A stretch of DNA of 64,000 nucleotides from Alisma plantago-aquatica. Its lineage: Eukaryota > Streptophyta > Magnoliopsida > Alismatales > Alismataceae. The stretch's first letter is position 1. Each line of letters begins with the position of its first letter. Of the stretch, positions 50,318 through 61,710 are shown one piece after another. The stretch covers positions 562,715,406 to 562,779,405 of the forward strand of contig OY856410.1 of assembly GCA_963693085.1 (NCBI GenBank). The letters are read 5' to 3'. The position numbers and the translations under genes were made by a program. A model generated the notes under the pieces. It made no database searches, was not told where the DNA came from, and saw nothing but the letters and a program-made list of their open reading frames with translations.

Positions 50318-51383
50318 TAGTAATATCATTCCAAGACAAAGATACAAGTAAGGATAAGAATATATATAATAATGAATGTAAACCTAAAATAGATATAACT
50401 AGGGTTACAATGATGAGAACATGATGGTGATATGTATCATCTTGTCTTAACTAGGGGTTTGACCAAGGTTAGAGTTGACATCAATAATGTGGTATATATG
50501 ATCTCATTTCAAGGTACGCTTTACCTCTTACTTGGCCTACATTTAGTATGTTTGTATTATATGTGTACAAAATACTTGGCATACGATATTGGATGATATG
50601 CTATATTTCTTGATCTTCCATACATACAGTTATGAACACATGAAACATATTATATATGTTCCATTATATGAAAGCACCAAAATATTTGGTAGTATAGTGC
50701 TTGCAAGTGACTTAACTCTTTTGTAGTCGGCCACATTATACATATGATCTAAGTCTTTAGTATTCGATCATAAAGGCCTTAATATTGAGCTTTTTGAGAG
50801 TCAGGAGAATGCATCAAAACCTTTAGCATCAATGCATGAATATATAATGGAAAATATGCTTAAAATATATGTTCTCTTTTGCTAATAAACTTCTCTCTTC
50901 AAGTATGCATGTTCTTATCTTGTTCATTACTACCAAGTATCAGTTTTATCTTATTTGCCAAGTCTTTTAGAATATTGTGCTGACGTGTACCACATATGAT
51001 CCTTTGTTTAGGTAATGTGGACATATGATCTTGAAGATCTAGGATAGTTGAGAGTTGTGTGGCTAGCTAATGTACATGTGGATATATTCTCTTAAGATCC
51101 TATTTTAGAATGTAGTATGAGTACATGTAAAGGTTTATCATTCAATGTGTAATATCAATTTGTAATTGGTCATTTTGTAATTATATGTTGAGTGGTGAAC
51201 ATATATTTTTTGGTTTTATTTTTGTTCATGTTCATGTGCTACTATTATTTCTTGTCGACTTTCTCTAATTTTCTTCTTCTTAGCCTAGTGTGTGGTGTTG
51301 AAATTGGGATTCTCGTTGGGGTGAGGGTATCAATTTGGGCGTCACACATTAGATTAAGATTAAGAAAATATGGGGACATCACA
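50318..51383 (+). repeat. LARD-3-type LTR, 3' part, right of LARD-1
   Basis: Matches about 5,440-6,550 of the LARD-3 LTR. Shared words are CTTTACCTCTTACTTGGCCT near 50,520, GACGTGTACCACATATGATC near 50,983, AGTTGAGAGTTGTGTGG near 51,047 and CGTCACACATTAGATTAAG near 51,341. It ends GGGGACATCACA at 51,383. It is the second half of the LTR split by LARD-1. Confidence 0.65.
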
Positions 51384-54240
51384 CACTTGGTCCTAGAGGA
51401 CCATCAGTCAAAGAGAAAACATGGCCACAAAGGCTCATGGTCGAAGACACTCAAGTGACCAAACCAAACCTTAGGTCATCTTTTACCTAAAAAGGAATTT
51501 TGTCCTTCTTCGACCGAAGGGAACTCCTTGACACACTCCAAACACCTTCACCATAGAGAAAACATAGAGAAACATCAAGGATGGTTGTTGAAAGGTCAAT
51601 GACTCAAACAGTCAACATTAGGTCAACATCAACCTAGGGCATCTAAGAAAACCCTAGAAACAACACTCCACATGTCACCACTTCTCTCCTCATCACACCA
51701 AAGCATAAAAAGGTGCCCCAAATCACCATTCTCTCTCACATGATTCTAAAACATGTGAGGAACATCCAACATGTGACAAATTTCAAGATAACCCCTTACA
51801 TGGTTAAATTGCAACTAGGTCCAAAACAAGCATAACTAGCTCAAACATCAACCAAACAAGACCAAACTAAACCATAAGCTTGTAACATGTTATTGAAGCA
51901 TCTCAAGAGATTATATTAAGGTTCAAGCATCTTATTAAGTATAGAAAAACTCAATTAAGCACTAAGCTAGGTCAGGAGCCTTATATCAATGTATAATAGT
52001 GATGAGCAGGGGCTTGTCGTTGTCCTCTCCTTTTGATCTTTTCTCCTTAAAGAATAAAATTAAAAGAATATTTTTAATAAGCTCAATGGTGGCATTGAGT
52101 ATTTTTGGATGAACCTCTTTTGATACATAGGCTCCTTCAAGGGTATTCATTACAGCCTCCCTATGTTTTTGTAGCTTTCTATATCATCTCTTTTAGTGAG
52201 ACCTCTCCTTCCAATTCACTTAGGAATTGAATGACCTCTTCTCTCTTTAGGATTTTTCTATGTACAATGTCCAGGAGTAGGAAGTACTTGCTTTAGGTTG
52301 ACTATGGAGATAAAGACCCCTCTGGTCTTTTATTTTGTTGGAGCCTTGAGAATGTCACTACGAATCCCATCGTAGATGGTAATATTCAATTTTTCCCTTG
52401 TATAGGGGTGAAGAAACTTTGACTATGGTGGATTGGGACACGGTCGGTGTAAATGAAGGATTGTTGATCTCTAGTTCCTTGCATACTCCTTGATTTTTTC
52501 ATATCGTGAATGGTGTAGATTTCTTGGACTCAAGTGGTCATGGTATGATGATTGGTGTAGCATCAACTAGTGTTGGTGTTGGCTTAGGTATCTTGACATG
52601 TCAATCATTAGAATGAGGTCATGACCCTGGTTTAATGATTGGTCTTTCAATATCTTGAGGAATCATGTACCTCTATTCTTGATTAGTATCAATAATGTTT
52701 GTGTGTTGGCACTGATTACTATGGGTCTTATTTAAAGGATGAATGGAACTTGTAATATTTACATCTTTCTGGTGAAGTATGGACTTCCAGAGGACTCTAT
52801 AATGACCTTCAAATTTTGGTAAACATGTCTAGAACACAAGGTTTAGCCTAAAGTGTAAGAATATAGTGTGTTCAGGTTAGACCCTCAACTTGTAGTTATG
52901 GCATGAAAATATATTGCTTCCACTTCCGTGAGAGGTATCTGAAGGATACACTTGATCTTCCATAGTTCTTCATGAGGTTCTCCCAGTAGGGATCTTTCTC
53001 TAGGCATTTGGTATATAGGTTATATGGAAGGATACCTACCACTAGCTCAGATACAATGGTAGAAATTCCAACATCTCATGGGATGTCCCAAGTAGCACCA
53101 TGGGGTTGATAGTTTAGGAGAGATCTTTTCCTTAAATAATGAGTTGATGATATTATTGTTCAAAGAAGTGATAAGGGTGTGGTATTAAGGTTCAAGGTAC
53201 CCTAGATAAGGCTACAGATTATTCATATTTAACCTATTTTCCCCTAGGGTGATGCCAAGCTCTTAGAGGGAGTTTGTCCTTGTTCTCATGGTCTCAACAA
53301 TGTGGCATCACCCTAACCCTTATTAAATATGGATGTAACTTTCACACTGATTTGTACCCAGGACAAGGAAAGGTAGATGTGGAGAATGGTGGTCCAGTTT
53401 TAGGTCATGGTCTAGGATCATGTATGTAAGTGAAAGAGCAATGGTGGCCCAGATTTAGGTCATGCTATGAGATCGTATATGGAAGTGAAAGTGTCATGGT
53501 GGCCCAATTTTAGGTCATGGTCTGGGACCGTGGTTATCAACTTGGTAGGAAGCCCAATTTTACATCATGGACAAGGACCATACTTGATAGAAAGTAGTCC
53601 AATATCAGGTCATGGTCGAGGACCATTTAGATTATCAATGAAAGTGGTGATGGTCTAGTTTTAAGTCATGGTCTGAGACCATTTTTTGGGTAGGATATGA
53701 TGGGTGGACCATCCTTCTATCGACAACATCTTAGTTGAGTTGGAGGATCCTTTTGATCAGATAGAGCTAGTTTGTTCGAAGCATGAGTTGGCAGTTATCC
53801 TTGATTTGGATGTCATGTTCTTGTTTGACTGGTGAGTAGCCTTGCGATGGAACTAGGATGCCTTGTGCTTAAAGGGGATCAAGTTGAACTGCCCAGTCTT
53901 TCAAGAGGATAGGCTTGACAGAGCTAAGTGTGCAAGTATGTATGGATGACAGATATTGCACACGGAGGTATGGCATGAAGGTCGTTGTTATTTTTGTAAT
54001 TGAAAGTGCATAGCTTGCGGGTGAGTCTGTGTGGCCTTGCGGAGCTTATCTTGAGCTTTGGATTTGATTTCTGGACTAATGTGGTGAAATCAAAATTTAA
54101 TATCCCTAGGGTGTGGATCATGTCAAATGATCTTTGAGAAAGGTTTCCAAAGTGTGAGATACTACAAGAGTTAATTTGAATAACTGGTAGAGTAAGCTTG
54201 TGTGGTGGCAAGTCACCAGTTGTTGTGTATGTAGTTCCAT
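51384..54240. other. Unrecognised sequence, possibly old element
   Basis: Right of the LTR end there is no PBS. From about 52,000 to 54,210 the minus strand has several moderately long open stretches, such as DPYWENLMKNYGRSSVSFRY near 52,990 and the 95-aa frame at 53,924-54,211. They may be a degraded retroelement open frame, but I recognise no domain. The minisatellite inside is listed separately. 51,384-52,000 is gene-free. Confidence 0.3.
53385..53690 (+). repeat. Degenerate ~50-bp minisatellite, six units
   Basis: Six tandem units sharing a core like CCAATTTTAGGTCATGGTC then GGGACCAT. Cores start near 53,403, 53,459, 53,513, 53,563, 53,608 and 53,664, giving spacings of 56, 54, 50, 45 and 56 bp. 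Units differ by many substitutions and indels, so the array is old. Confidence 0.75.
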
Positions 54241-55210
54241 AAAGATCTTAGGTTAGAGTCTGTTCCGGGTAAGTAAATGCTAACCAAATTTTTTGAATTC
54301 AGATCCAGAACCGACCCAGACCTGGGATTTAATTAATCTATCTAAACTTGGATCCAAAGAAGGCAGTTAAATCTAAAACACGAGAGTGAGTCAGACCCAG
54401 AGTATGCTCAACCTATAATCGCCCCAAACTTATCAAGAACATGTAGGCTTAGTGTGTTGAATTTTAAGTTTTGCATAACCTAATATTTTTGATCTATAAT
54501 CGACACAACCAAGATTTTTTCTAAGAAGACTCGGATTGTAAAAATTAGAACTCAGAATCAACTAGAAGTAATTTTGGTTAGTTTGTGTAGACCCAAACTG
54601 ACTTGGATATAAAATATAAAACAACTACCATAACAATTTTTATTCTGAGTGAGATCCACTAATCCAGGTTTTGCTGATTCTGATAAAGAATTTTGGCTCG
54701 GCTTGGGAATGTGAAGGGATCACGGGCTGGAGCATATTATTGACCGCATATTATTGACACAGCCTTGCGTGTCCGCCTCTAGGAGCATTTTGACAAGAAA
54801 TTGAACTCGGGTCTCAAGTTAAGGGATATCCGACTTAACCACCTACACAATTTCCCACCTGCTATTAACATATTTTAATCAATATGTAATAATATACAAA
54901 AAAAATCAAATAAGCCACATATAACAATAGGTCTGACTGAAATTAAATAAAGAGCATGGGTTTTCGTGGAATTTTGAGAAAAATGAGAGGACATTCGGGG
55001 AAAAAGTCAAATGAAAGAGAGCTCCGGCGCCAAAACGAGTTGATTGCACGATGGACGACTTCAAAACGTGACAAGCAACCCTCATCGAGCATCACCCTCA
55101 AACTGTGTACGCGGATAGCCCCATTGCGAAAGTAGCACCTGTGGTAGGACTCCCCGGCCGCACCTGTGGTTCAGTTTCTTGCTCTCCTCAAGCTACCGTT
55201 TCTAAGCTCA
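54241..55210. other. Hsp70 upstream region
   Basis: No gene. It is AT-rich to about 54,960, then increasingly GC-rich towards the Hsp70 start. ACGTGAC at 55,066-55,072 resembles an ACGT-core element. I found no consensus heat-shock element (alternating GAA/TTC with 2-bp spacing) and no clear TATA box in the proximal 200 bp, so control of the gene cannot be stated. Confidence 0.4.
54725..54860 (-). repeat. Possible tRNA-derived SINE
   Basis: On the minus strand TAGGTGGTTAAGTCGG (A-box-like) is followed by GAGACCCGAGTTCAAT (B-box-like) about 20 bp later, the usual plant SINE head. The rest (to about 54,725) has no clear tail. Confidence 0.35.
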
Positions 55211-57204
55211 ATGGAACATAATACACAGAAAGAACTGGCGATTGGCATTGACCTTGGTACCACCTATTCCACTGTCGGCGTATGGAAGCAGGTCCACGAT
55301 CGTGCCGAGATCATAGTCAACCGTCAAGGAGGTAGGGTCACCCCTTCCTGCGTTGCGTTTGCCAACAACAAGGACAGCCACCTGATAGGCGAAGCAGCCA
55401 TCAACCAGAGCCACATGAATCCGAGCAACACCATATCTGGTAAAACTCATTTCGTTTGATTTGGTGTTATCAACTGACTGCCCGTGCATAGTTTATACGA
55501 TGATTGGTATTCTGTTTAGGTGTCAAGCGATTGATCGGCAGGAAGTTCAGTGACGAGCCCGTGCAGAGTTTTTTGAAGCATTGCAGCTTTAAAGTCGTAC
55601 CTGACACCCGAGACAGGCCCCAGATAGTGGTTAGCCACAAAGGCGCAGAGAAGTATTTGGCCCCCGAGGAGATCTCAGCCATGATACTGTCATACATGCG
55701 AGACATCGCACAAGAGTACCTAATGACAGAGATAAAGAACGTCGTCGTCGCCGTACCAGCATACTTCAACGACTCGCAGCGGAGGGCAACCCAAGATGCG
55801 TGCACCATTGCCGGCCTAAAAGTGATGCGCATCATCAACGAGCCTACCGCTGCCGCCATCGCCTACAGCTTGGATGGAGAAGCAAAGCATGCTTTGGGGT
55901 TGGTCTCGCGGCTCGGCGTCGGGGGAAAAGAGAAGCAAAATGTGCTTGTGTTTGATCTTGGAGGTGGGACATTCGACGTCTCCTTCCTAGTCATGGGTGA
56001 AAACGGCGAGCTGGAGGTGAAGGCAACAGCCGGTGACACGTACCTGGGAGGTGATGATTTTGATAACAGGTTGCTCGAACATTGTGTTCAGCTGTTCCAG
56101 GAGAAGCATAAGAAGGTGCTAGGTGGCAACATGAAGGTTTTGATGAAACTGAAGAAGGCCTGTGAGAGAGCTAAACGGTTACTTTCATATGTGACTGCCA
56201 CCAGCATAGATGTTGAATACCTGGATGGGGGCATCGACTTCGAGGCAAACATCACCAGAGCCAAGTTCGAGGAGATGAATATGGACCTCTTCAAGAAGTG
56301 CATCGACATTGTCGACCAGTGCCTAAAAGACGCCTGCGTAGCCAAGGGTGATATTCATGAGGTGGTGCTCGTTGGAGGGTCAACAAGGATTTCTCGAATC
56401 AAGACGCTACTGGAGGAGTACTTCCAAGGGAAGAAGTTAAATAACATGATTAACCCTGATGAGGCTGTTGCTTTGGGTGCCACTTTACTTGCGGCCAAGC
56501 TGGCAGGTAGTGGGATGTACTCAACGTTGGAAGATCAGGTCCTTGTGGACGTTACACCTCTATCTATAGGGATTTCGCAAGCCGGCGGCGTAATGTGCGT
56601 TCTGATCCCGAGGAACACTCCCATCCCAACAAAGAAGGAACGTGCTTACGTCTTAACCTCCGATGACCAGACCTCTGTGCTAATTGTTGTCTATGAAGGT
56701 GAAAGAGCATTGGTGAAGGACAACAACCTTCTTGGGGAGTTTGAACTTACAGGATTACCATCTCGGCCTGCCAGAGACACCAGGATCGTTGTGTGTTTTG
56801 AAATTGATGCTAATGGCATCTTGACTGTCTCGGCAGAGCATGGTTCCCATCGCAGGAACCAGGTTATTATCATGAACGATAGGAATAGAATGACCAAGGA
56901 GGAAATCGAGAAAATGATGGCGGAGGCCGAGATACTGAAATCCGAGGACAAGGAATCCCGGTGGAAGGCGATAGCCAGAGGCAACCTAGAGAATGTGATT
57001 CGCCATCTGAAGAGGAGGGTGACGAGTTACGATTCTGCTATGCGGCGGCTCGATCAAGCTACTAAAGACCGGCTGGTGAGAGAGATCCAGAAGACCAGCG
57101 ACTGGTTGGAGGAGAACGAGGACGCAGAGGCCTTTGAGTTCAGCGGGTGCACGGAGGAGCTAGAAAGGTTGTGGCTAAGGGTGCTGGTGGGAGCAGGACT
57201 CTAG
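55211..57204 (+). CDS. Divergent cytosolic-type Hsp70 chaperone
   Basis: Two exons, 55,211-55,439 and 55,520-57,204, give 637 codons plus stop. The intron (80 bp, GTAAAA...TTTAG) splits a Gly codon at the position where plant cytosolic Hsp70 genes carry their single intron. The ATG at 55,211 is the first in frame before the conserved start. Nucleotide-binding domain: GIDLGTTYS (12-20), [11 protein letters not shown] (from about 221), LVGGSTRIS (from about 360). Linker DVTPLSIG and the substrate-binding domain follow. Differences from canonical members: the Cys after TTYS is Thr, extra residues lie before DLGGG (around 198-212), and the C-terminus stops at VLVGAGL with no Gly-rich tail or EEVD, so TPR cochaperones that need EEVD should not bind. 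ATP-dependent folding activity is inferred from the family. The intact frame suggests a functional gene. Confidence 0.93.
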
Positions 57205-57348
57205 GATGGGGTTGGAACTGCCCTCTGCCAGAGCCAGTTCACCGAGTTCGATGATTGTTGTCATCGGAGAAAGCTAGGATGGTCGTTTCATTAGTAAAAA
57301 GATACCAACCATAGTTTGTAGGGTGATTTTATATGTATACTTAATTCG

Positions 57349-57814
<466 letters not shown>

Positions 57815-57853
57815 ATATATATATATATATAGAGAGAGAGAGAGTGTGTGTGT

Positions 57854-58218
57854 GTCAGGCTACAATACACACTCGAGTGTACATATCACACAGATACACT
57901 CAAGTGTGTTTGCAAATCAAGACTATTTTTTGCAAAATGTAAACCATTGACCTTCACTGTCATACTTTAGCTAGGCTACATACAAATTTTGAGCTCATTT
58001 GGATGAGTGTAAGTCACTCATCCGAGGGCAACAAAATCGAAACGCGAAACTAATTTAAAATGTATAATTTTTGCGGTCTTTATAACATGACCTATAAATG
58101 GCCAAATGTGCTCAGATTTTGCGTATGAGCTATTCACAACATGTTTAAGAAGATCAACAGATTAGATTTAAAAAAAAAATATTGCATCATGAAAAACTAC
58201 TTGAGTGTATTCTAGCCT

Positions 58219-58221
<3 letters not shown>
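57854..58221 (+). mobile_element. MITE-like unit 2 with terminal inverted repeats
   Basis: A 368-bp unit starting GTCAGGCTACAATACACACT and ending TGAGTGTATTCTAGCCTGAC. The end is the reverse complement of the start (GTCAGGCTA-AATACAC) with one mismatch and a 2-bp gap. Both sides are TA/GA arrays. Short, non-coding, TIR-bearing units inside (TA)n resemble the Micron type of MITE described in rice; that match is inference. Confidence 0.7.
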
Positions 58222-58285
<64 letters not shown>

Positions 58286-58557
58286 CTCTTCTGGCCACAA
58301 AAGTATCTCTGCTGTCAAAAAAGTAACTATGGTGATAAGAAAGTAACTACACGACTAAAAAAGTAACTATGTACAAAATATACAGCAGATATATATAATG
58401 ACGGGTTTTTTTTATTTTGGTGGGGCAAATGATATTATTTTTGGATGAAATTTTTTGGGGAGCTAGATAAAATGCTTCTCTACAATTGTGAAAAAAAAAT
58501 CAAAAAAAGTGGTCGGAAGGGTGGGCGGGTAGCTACCCACGCGGGCAATAAAGATGG

Positions 58558-58611
<54 letters not shown>
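58222..58611. repeat. (TA)n arrays and AAGTAACT-rich spacer
   Basis: (TA)n at 58,224-58,280 and 58,560-58,608. Between them a spacer has several AAAGTAACTA/AAAAGTATCT words (58,299-58,372) and a short G-rich segment near 58,510. No gene; the 102-aa frame across the second array is a repeat artefact. Confidence 0.8.
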
Positions 58612-58612
<1 letters not shown>

Positions 58613-58985
58613 TTTTACTATTTGAAGGAATGTGTTTACGTGTTTTCAATGTTGGTCACAATCTTTAGAGAAAATAAGTACATCATCAATATAGACTATA
58701 CTAAAAGAAGTATATGGATTAAATATCTCATTCATTATTTTTTGGAATTCTGATGGAGCATTTTTTAGCCCGAAAGGCATAACATTCCATTCATAGTGAC
58801 CAAAAGGTACTATGAAGGCAGTTTAATATCTATCTTTTTCACTCATTTGTATTTGCCAGAATCTAGATTTCATATCAAATTTTGAGAAGATATTAGCACC
58901 ATGTATTCTCTTTATTAAGTCATGTTTATTAGGAATTGGATATCTGATCCATTGGAGTACTTTATTTAGAGGTTTGTAATTGATC
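58612..58985 (-). pseudogene. Pararetrovirus reverse transcriptase fragment
   Basis: Minus-strand remnant of a Caulimoviridae-type reverse transcriptase. In order from 58,985: a YPIPNKHDLI block, FSKFDMKSRFWQIQM, FGHYEWNVMPFGLKNAPSEF, and the catalytic box VYIDDVLIFSKD at about 58,660-58,695. Two in-frame stops (after DRY and after DQH) disable it. It ends against a (TA)n array and at 58,985 meets RNase H sequence on the opposite strand. It is an integrated old copy, not an intact virus. Confidence 0.85.
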
Positions 58986-59195
58986 TTTTAAATAATAAGT
59001 TTTTATTAAGAGTAGATTGTAAATCAGCAAAATTTGTTTTAGAAAAGGATGTTAAAAATCTTGCCTCAAAATAAATATTTGCTAGATGGCAAGCAATATT
59101 AGCCATATTTGATTTTGATATAGAATTCATAAAAGGAGAAAATATTTTTTTACCTGATTTCTTATCGAGAGAATTTTTGCAGGGAAATTGTCTTA
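58986..59195 (+). pseudogene. Pararetrovirus RNase H end, copy 1
   Basis: Plus-strand C-terminal part of the viral RNase H region: LLRVDCKSAKFVLEKDVKN, an in-frame stop, then FARWQAILAIFDFDIEFIKG and PDFLSREFLQGN. The same segment occurs again at 60,604-60,790. Its orientation is opposite to the adjacent RT fragment although the two belong to one polyprotein, so the junction is a rearrangement. Confidence 0.75.
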
Positions 59196-59665
59196 AAAAA
59201 GACTAGCATAATGACATCAATTCTGGCTACTAAACAAAGTCCTCCCACAATGACACAGACAATGAGGGAGAAAGAAAATATACAAAACATGGAAGTTGAT
59301 TCGTCAACTAAAACATCCTCTGAATTTATTCTGAAATCATCTAAATAGGTACTTATTCTTGAGAATGATGACCTCTCAAAAGAAATTGAATATATAATAA
59401 ACAAATATTTTCCTGAAGGATACAATCATATTCCCACCCTACCTGGGAAAACCCAAATATACTATGAAAAAATACTTTTAGAAACAGGAAGTGTAAAAGT
59501 TTTTCATAATTATAGAGATAAATCCACAAAAAGAAACTTACAGTTCTCTCAACTAAAAATTCAAAAAATAATCACATTATCTGAATGGAATAAAGAAGGA
59601 AACCCTAATATTCCAAGAAGATTCAAAACATTCTGTCAACCCCAAACAAACTGAAAGGATAGAGA
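59196..59665 (+). pseudogene. Viral ORF segment after RNase H, unassigned
   Basis: Follows the RNase H tail on the plus strand. Open between stops from about 59,349 with EIEYIINKYFPEGYNHIPTL and ETGSVKVFHNYRDKST, ending RRFKTFCQPQTN at a stop near 59,655. It is AT-rich and Lys/Asn-rich like the neighbouring viral pieces. I take it as a viral coding segment but cannot assign it to movement or coat protein. Confidence 0.45.
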
Positions 59666-59667
59666 CA

Positions 59668-60057
59668 ATGCTTACTGATATTAGTAAAGTACCAATATAT
59701 CAAAAGAAAGTAGAAACAAAAAATTTGCTAGTAATTGTTCCTCAAACTATAAATGGAAATAAATCAACCCTTCCTACTCCACCAAATATATATCATCTCA
59801 TGGTATACCATGGATTATACAATGGAAGTGGGAAAAAGAAACAATCAAATTACCACCTAATTGAACAAAACAACTATACAAATATAAACCTTCAAACCCT
59901 TAGCAATGACTTCACCCTAGAAGGGATATCTTTATTTGATTCTGGAGTTTATATTAATTGTATAAGAGAAAACCTTATACCAACAGAATATTATGAAACA
60001 ACTAATCATCATGTTAATTCTGCTACAAAAGATAAACTCAAAAGTAGGAAGGGCTGA
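59668..60057 (+). pseudogene. Pararetrovirus protease fragment, copy 1
   Basis: 129-aa open frame whose C-terminal part (from about 59,908) matches the protease region at 61,357-61,493: DFTLEGISLFDSGVYINCIR. The active-site DSG is present, but the following residues (VY for AD) differ from copy 2. Similarity breaks off near 60,042, after KDKLK, and different sequence follows, so the protease is cut in half. Confidence 0.65.
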
Positions 60058-60790
60058 TTTGCGTTTCCATATATTTTCATATTCAATTTTCTTTAAGAAA
60101 TACCTAGGTCCGAGGCCTCCTTGTCCCCTTCCTACTACAAAAACTAGGTTCAGAATGGTATCACCTATAGTAAGAGCCATAGACTTTGCTAACAAATTCC
60201 CAAATGAAATCCTAGAGAAAAAACAACTCCAAATATTTTTAGGATGCTTAAACTATATATCTGATTTCTATGAAAATCTGGCACTAGATAGAAAACTCCT
60301 TACAGATAGATTAAAAAATATTCCACCACGTTGGACCATAGATCACACCAAGGCCATTCAAAGAATAAAATTAAAGGTTCAACGGTTACCATGTTTAAAT
60401 ATTGTTGACCCAGAAGCCTATAAAATAGTAGAAATAGATGCATCAGATATAGGATACGGAGGAATTCTTAAACAAAAAATTGATAATAAAGAACATTTGG
60501 TTCGATGCACCTCAGGAGTGTGGAATGAAACTAGAAAAAAATATTCAACTATAAAAAAAAGAAATATTAGCCATAGTTCTCTCTATTACAAAATTTCAAG
60601 GTGATCTTTTAAATAATAAGTTTTTTTTAAGAGTAGATTGTAAATCAGCAAAATTTTTTTAGAAAAGGATGTTAAAAATCTTTCCTCAAAACAAATATTT
60701 GCTAGATGGCAAGCAATATTAGCCATATTTGATTTTGATATAGAATTCATAAAAGGAGAAAATAATTTTTTACCTAATTTAGTAAATTAA
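60058..60790 (+). pseudogene. Pararetrovirus RT thumb and RNase H, copy 2
   Basis: Plus-strand frame to 60,604 with FANKFPNEILEKKQLQIFLG and CLNYISDFYENLA (connection after RT), then VEIDASDIGYGGILKQK, the RNase H start with its catalytic Asp. Stops and frameshifts separate this from the RNase H end (60,604-60,785: FLRVDCKSAK, FARWQAILAIFDFDIEFIKG). The palm of RT with its YIDD box is not in this copy; the only RT palm seen is the inverted piece at 58.6-59.0 kb. Confidence 0.8.
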
Positions 60791-61710
60791 ATCTAAATGA
60801 ATCCTCGGGATCAGAAAATGAAGAAGGATGTCATTGTAATTACTATAGCAATGAAACATCATCAGATGAAATTCATGTCTTAACTAGTGAACAACAATTT
60901 ATACTTGAAACCATAGATTCCATTCAAGATAAACAAGAAAGAAGCACTAAACTTGCAAAATATCTCAATATGATTATGGACAAAAAATCAGACAATAAAA
61001 TAGAATCAAAAAATGAGTTCTACTCATTTGATCATGTAATGAAAAGAATTGAACATGAAAAGACTAATGATAAACATATTTCTATAGAAGATTTGAGAAA
61101 AGAACAAAACAAAATCAGAATAGAAATCATTGAACTAAAAGATAAGGTTGAAAATCTTCAAATATATATATATATATATATATATGAAAGGTATAATGAT
61201 GATGATGAGGATGAACATATATTTAATACAATGCTCGGAGAATGCTCAAATAAAAACCAAGTTGATGGAACAAGGGAAGATAATGAAGATTCCTTTGTTA
61301 ATAATCTTCAAGAATTTGTTAAAAGAAAATGGAAAGGTGAAGTGACTATAAAAATTAATGACTTCACCCTAGAAGGGATAGCTTTATTTGATTCTGGAGC
61401 TGATGTTAATTGTATAAGAGAAAACCTTATACCAACAAAATATTATGAAACAACTAATCATCATGTTGATTCTGCTACAAAAGATAAACTCAAAGTAAAA
61501 CATAAAATTTCTAAAGCACACATATGCATCAACAATAATAATATTAAAACAACTTTTATCCTTCCTCAAAATATAACTGAGGATATTATCATTGGGACAC
61601 CCTTTCTTAATAAAATTCTCCCTATATTAGTTAGTGAAAAGGAGGTTCATACTCGAGTTAACAATAACTTTGTAACTTTGATGGAAAAAAGGAAGAAAGT
61701 GAAAAAATAG
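60791..61710 (+). pseudogene. Pararetrovirus coat/protease region, copy 2
   Basis: Open from the codon after a stop at 60,788; the 246-aa frame with ATG runs 60,970-61,710. The N-terminal part is acidic and Lys-rich with SGSENEEGCHCNYYSNETSS and a probable coiled-coil stretch (LRKEQNKIRIEIIELKDKVE). An in-frame (TA)n tract at 61,161-61,184 encodes alternating Ile/Tyr. The aspartic protease follows: LFDSGADVNCIRE (DSG active site), then EDIIIGTPFLNKILPI, the family's second conserved block, and a stop. It is the longest continuous viral frame here, yet it has lost its downstream RT. Confidence 0.75.

Noticed and set aside
54960..55010. Heat-shock element upstream of Hsp70
   Set aside because: GAA and TTC words are present, but their spacing is wrong for a consensus element.
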